64,000 nt of DNA from Flavobacteriaceae bacterium (GTDB taxonomy: Bacteria; Bacteroidota; Bacteroidia; Flavobacteriales; Flavobacteriaceae): contig NVXD01000006.1 in NCBI GenBank assembly GCA_002746415.1, positions 1 to 64,000 on the forward strand, written 5' to 3'. Below, piece by piece: positions 62,509-64,000 of the stretch (its first letter is position 1; the number at the start of each line of letters is the position of its first letter). The notes under the pieces were generated by a model. It ran no database searches and was not told the DNA's origin. It was given only the letters and a program-made list of their open reading frames with translations. The translations under genes and the position numbers were made by a program.

Positions 62509-63744
62509 TTATTTATTTTTTTCGGCTATCCATCGAGACATATATGTAGTACTTGCCATAGTATGATGGTTCAATAATGTTCCAATAAAATTTTGCTGTC
62601 TATGGTTTTCTAAATTATTTTCCAAGACGTTTATTTTTGCACTAAGAATGGGGTCAAGAATGGTTTTATCATACAGTTTATTGATGATGAAGGCTCCGTT
62701 TTCTTGTGCCTGATTCCATTTTTCCTGATTTTGATATAGTTCCACGGCGGCATTTGCAAATTCTTGCGGTTCATCTACTATGGACCCATTCCAAGATAAT
62801 TCTTGGTGCATTCCTTCCGCACCAATATTAGTTGTTATGCTTGGCGTGCCACATAGCATGGATTCAACCAATTTTCCTTTTATTCCTGCTCCAAAACGTA
62901 GTGGAGCAAGATTTAATCTAGACTTCACCATCATTTTTTTTGCATCCACTACCCTTCCATGAACATAAAAACCTTCTGATGGTTTATGCATTTCCATTAT
63001 ATGTTGAGGCAAATAGGCACCATATATATGCACTTTAGCAGTAGACATTTTTTTCCGAATCAATGGCCATATTTCATTTTTCAACCATAGAAAGGCATCA
63101 ATATTTGGGGCATGCTTTCCATTTCCAATACAAATGAAATCGGTTCTGTTCTCAAACGAAATCCATTCTTTTTTAGTTTGTGCATCGATCTTACTAAGTT
63201 GAAATGGTAAATGCATTAAAATATGTGCAGGCATTTTTGTGTGTTGCAATAACAGTTCCATTTCATAACTGGAGATGATTAATGAACAGTCGGACCTATA
63301 AATACTAGCCACTTCCCTTTTGGTCATATCATGTTGCAACCATTTGTCTACTGTAAAAGTTGTTTTGCTTTTAAATGCTTCTTTTCTTGCCGTCCTTAAA
63401 GAATGCAAATCTTCTGTATCTAAGATGCGCACAGCATCTGGAGTGTATTTTGAAACTCTCCAACCAAATTGTTCTTCCGTAATAAAGCGATCAAAAAGTA
63501 CTATTGATGGATTTAGTTTTTGAATAAAATCATCAAAACTGCCATGATTTAATTGTATGCTTTCTTTCTGAAGTCCAAGCGAAGACAGGTCCAACGTATG
63601 TTCACTTTCTTGAGCTGTACTAGCAAAAGTAATTTGGTATTCTTTTGATAAGAAAAAAGTAATTAATTGCAACATTCTACTACCAGCAGCAGTCGCACTG
63701 GGTTCTGGCCAAACAAGACCGATGATGAGCAATTTTTTTGACAT
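62509..63744 (-). CDS. Glycosyltransferase (GT-B, GT4-like)
   Basis: A 411-residue GT-B fold enzyme. The N-terminus 'LLIIGLVWPEPSATAAGSRMLQL' is the typical first strand and acceptor loop; the C-terminal domain has 'FICIGNGKHAPNIDAFLWL' and the donor-site 'APLRFGAGIKGKLVESMLCGTPSITTNIGAEGM' with the conserved Glu. Acceptor and donor sugar unknown. It sits 12 bases after an incomplete gene at the window edge and is probably co-transcribed with it. Confidence 0.88.
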   Translation of the reverse strand: MSKKLLIIGLVWPEPSATAAGSRMLQLITFFLSKEYQITFASTAQESEHTLDLSSLGLQKESIQLNHGSFDDFIQKLNPSIVLFDRFITEEQFGWRVSKYTPDAVRILDTEDLHSLRTARKEAFKSKTTFTVDKWLQHDMTKREVASIYRSDCSLIISSYEMELLLQHTKMPAHILMHLPFQLSKIDAQTKKEWISFENRTDFICIGNGKHAPNIDAFLWLKNEIWPLIRKKMSTAKVHIYGAYLPQHIMEMHKPSEGFYVHGRVVDAKKMMVKSRLNLAPLRFGAGIKGKLVESMLCGTPSITTNIGAEGMHQELSWNGSIVDEPQEFANAAVELYQNQEKWNQAQENGAFIINKLYDKTILDPILSAKINVLENNLENHRQQNFIGTLLNHHTMASTTYMSRWIAEKNK

Positions 63745-63756
63745 AATAGAATTAAA

Positions 63757-64000
63757 CTACATTCTGGATGCGAATTTTTTGGAGATATTTGACCTTAATT
63801 TACGCTCATAATCTTCCTCTAACCATTCCTTATAATTCTTGGTGTTGTTCATAATACAATACGAATATTGTCTTACGCGATATATAATTTCCTCTTTTAA
63901 TTGTTTGGCTAATATTCGGGCATCAAAAACATCTTCACTATTTTCCAAACAAATTTGGGCATGTTGCTCTATGCTCCTTTCCAGTACTATCTTGGATTTA
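63757..64000 (-). CDS. C-terminal part of an unidentified protein (runs off the window)
   Basis: An open frame enters from the right edge and stops at 63757; at least 80 residues are visible. The segment is helical, charged and lacks hydrophobic stretches ('ARILAKQLKEEIIYRVRQ', 'YKEWLEEDYERKL'). No motif identifies it. Position before a glycosyltransferase suggests a second glycan-related gene, but this is only context. Confidence 0.6.
   Translation of the reverse strand, partial: KSKIVLERSIEQHAQICLENSEDVFDARILAKQLKEEIIYRVRQYSYCIMNNTKNYKEWLEEDYERKLRSNISKKFASRM

Overview
The window looks like chromosomal DNA of a marine, low-GC member of the Flavobacteriaceae (Bacteroidota). The evidence is a type B T9SS sorting domain, many lipoproteins with short Bacteroidota-type lipoboxes, an OMP_b-brl_3 TonB-dependent receptor, isolated TonB plug-domain lipoproteins, promoters of the form TTTG-N19/20-TAnnTTTG, A-rich leaders that mostly lack Shine-Dalgarno sequences, and a dispersed GTCATTTCGA...GAGAAATCT intergenic repeat. 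No tRNA, rRNA, CRISPR array, insertion sequence or phage gene was recognised.

Layout: 1-0.9 kb holds the end of an SRPBCC gene, an ArsR regulator and a plug-domain lipoprotein. 1.1-6.5 kb holds two copies of an unfamiliar cassette: a large HExxH metallopeptidase-like lipoprotein followed by one or two small lipoproteins. Both copies start from near-identical promoter/operator regions. 6.6-16.1 kb is a secreted sugar-catabolism region: two DUF1080 (3-keto-disaccharide hydrolase family) proteins, secreted NIF3, esterase, ThuA, DUF3500, a T9SS fibronectin-like protein, trehalase, and a divergent GntR regulator with a palindromic operator inside its own promoter. 16-20.3 kb holds a CBM9/DUF5916 outer-membrane protein, DUF3052, and an ECF sigma factor with a four-helix membrane partner.

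20.3-29.9 kb is a ten-gene minus-strand molybdenum-enzyme operon. It encodes an IorA/IorB-like hydroxylase, MoaD, MoaA, MobA, MoeB-rhodanese, MoeA, XdhC, a MocA-like cytidylyltransferase and an amidohydrolase. moaC and moaE are absent. 30-36 kb holds a small membrane protein, a ChbG/HpnK deacetylase, a vWA lipoprotein and a TonB-dependent receptor. 36-40.7 kb is a tightly coupled operon of hydroxyacid dehydrogenase, cytochrome c/FG-GAP lipoprotein, peptidoglycan amidase and M14 carboxypeptidase. 40.9-42.6 kb holds GNAT and an HxlR regulator divergent from DUF1330 and SRPBCC genes, with a paired inverted-repeat operator. 42.7-43.9 kb is a GH10 xylanase with its own terminator.

43.9-51.6 kb is a full thiamine operon behind a TPP riboswitch (thiS, thiC, a TenI-like gene, thiD, thiE, thiG, thiH, thiF-rhodanese). 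51.7-58.5 kb returns to carbohydrate functions: GH140-like DUF4038, a Tat-type Gfo/Idh/MocA oxidoreductase, a DUF6807/PmoA lipoprotein, an esterase-cupin fusion and a serine hydrolase. 58.5-64 kb holds a DM13 lipoprotein, menB, a doubly broken vWA/plug/TPR gene, a glycosyltransferase and a partial gene.

Four genes belonging to families linked to keto-sugar chemistry or found beside it (DUF1080, ThuA, DUF3500, Gfo/Idh/MocA) share an AACCAACCA motif immediately before the start codon. This suggests a common post-transcriptional control of a dispersed pathway. The least explained system is the duplicated metallopeptidase-lipoprotein cassette at 1.1-6.5 kb.
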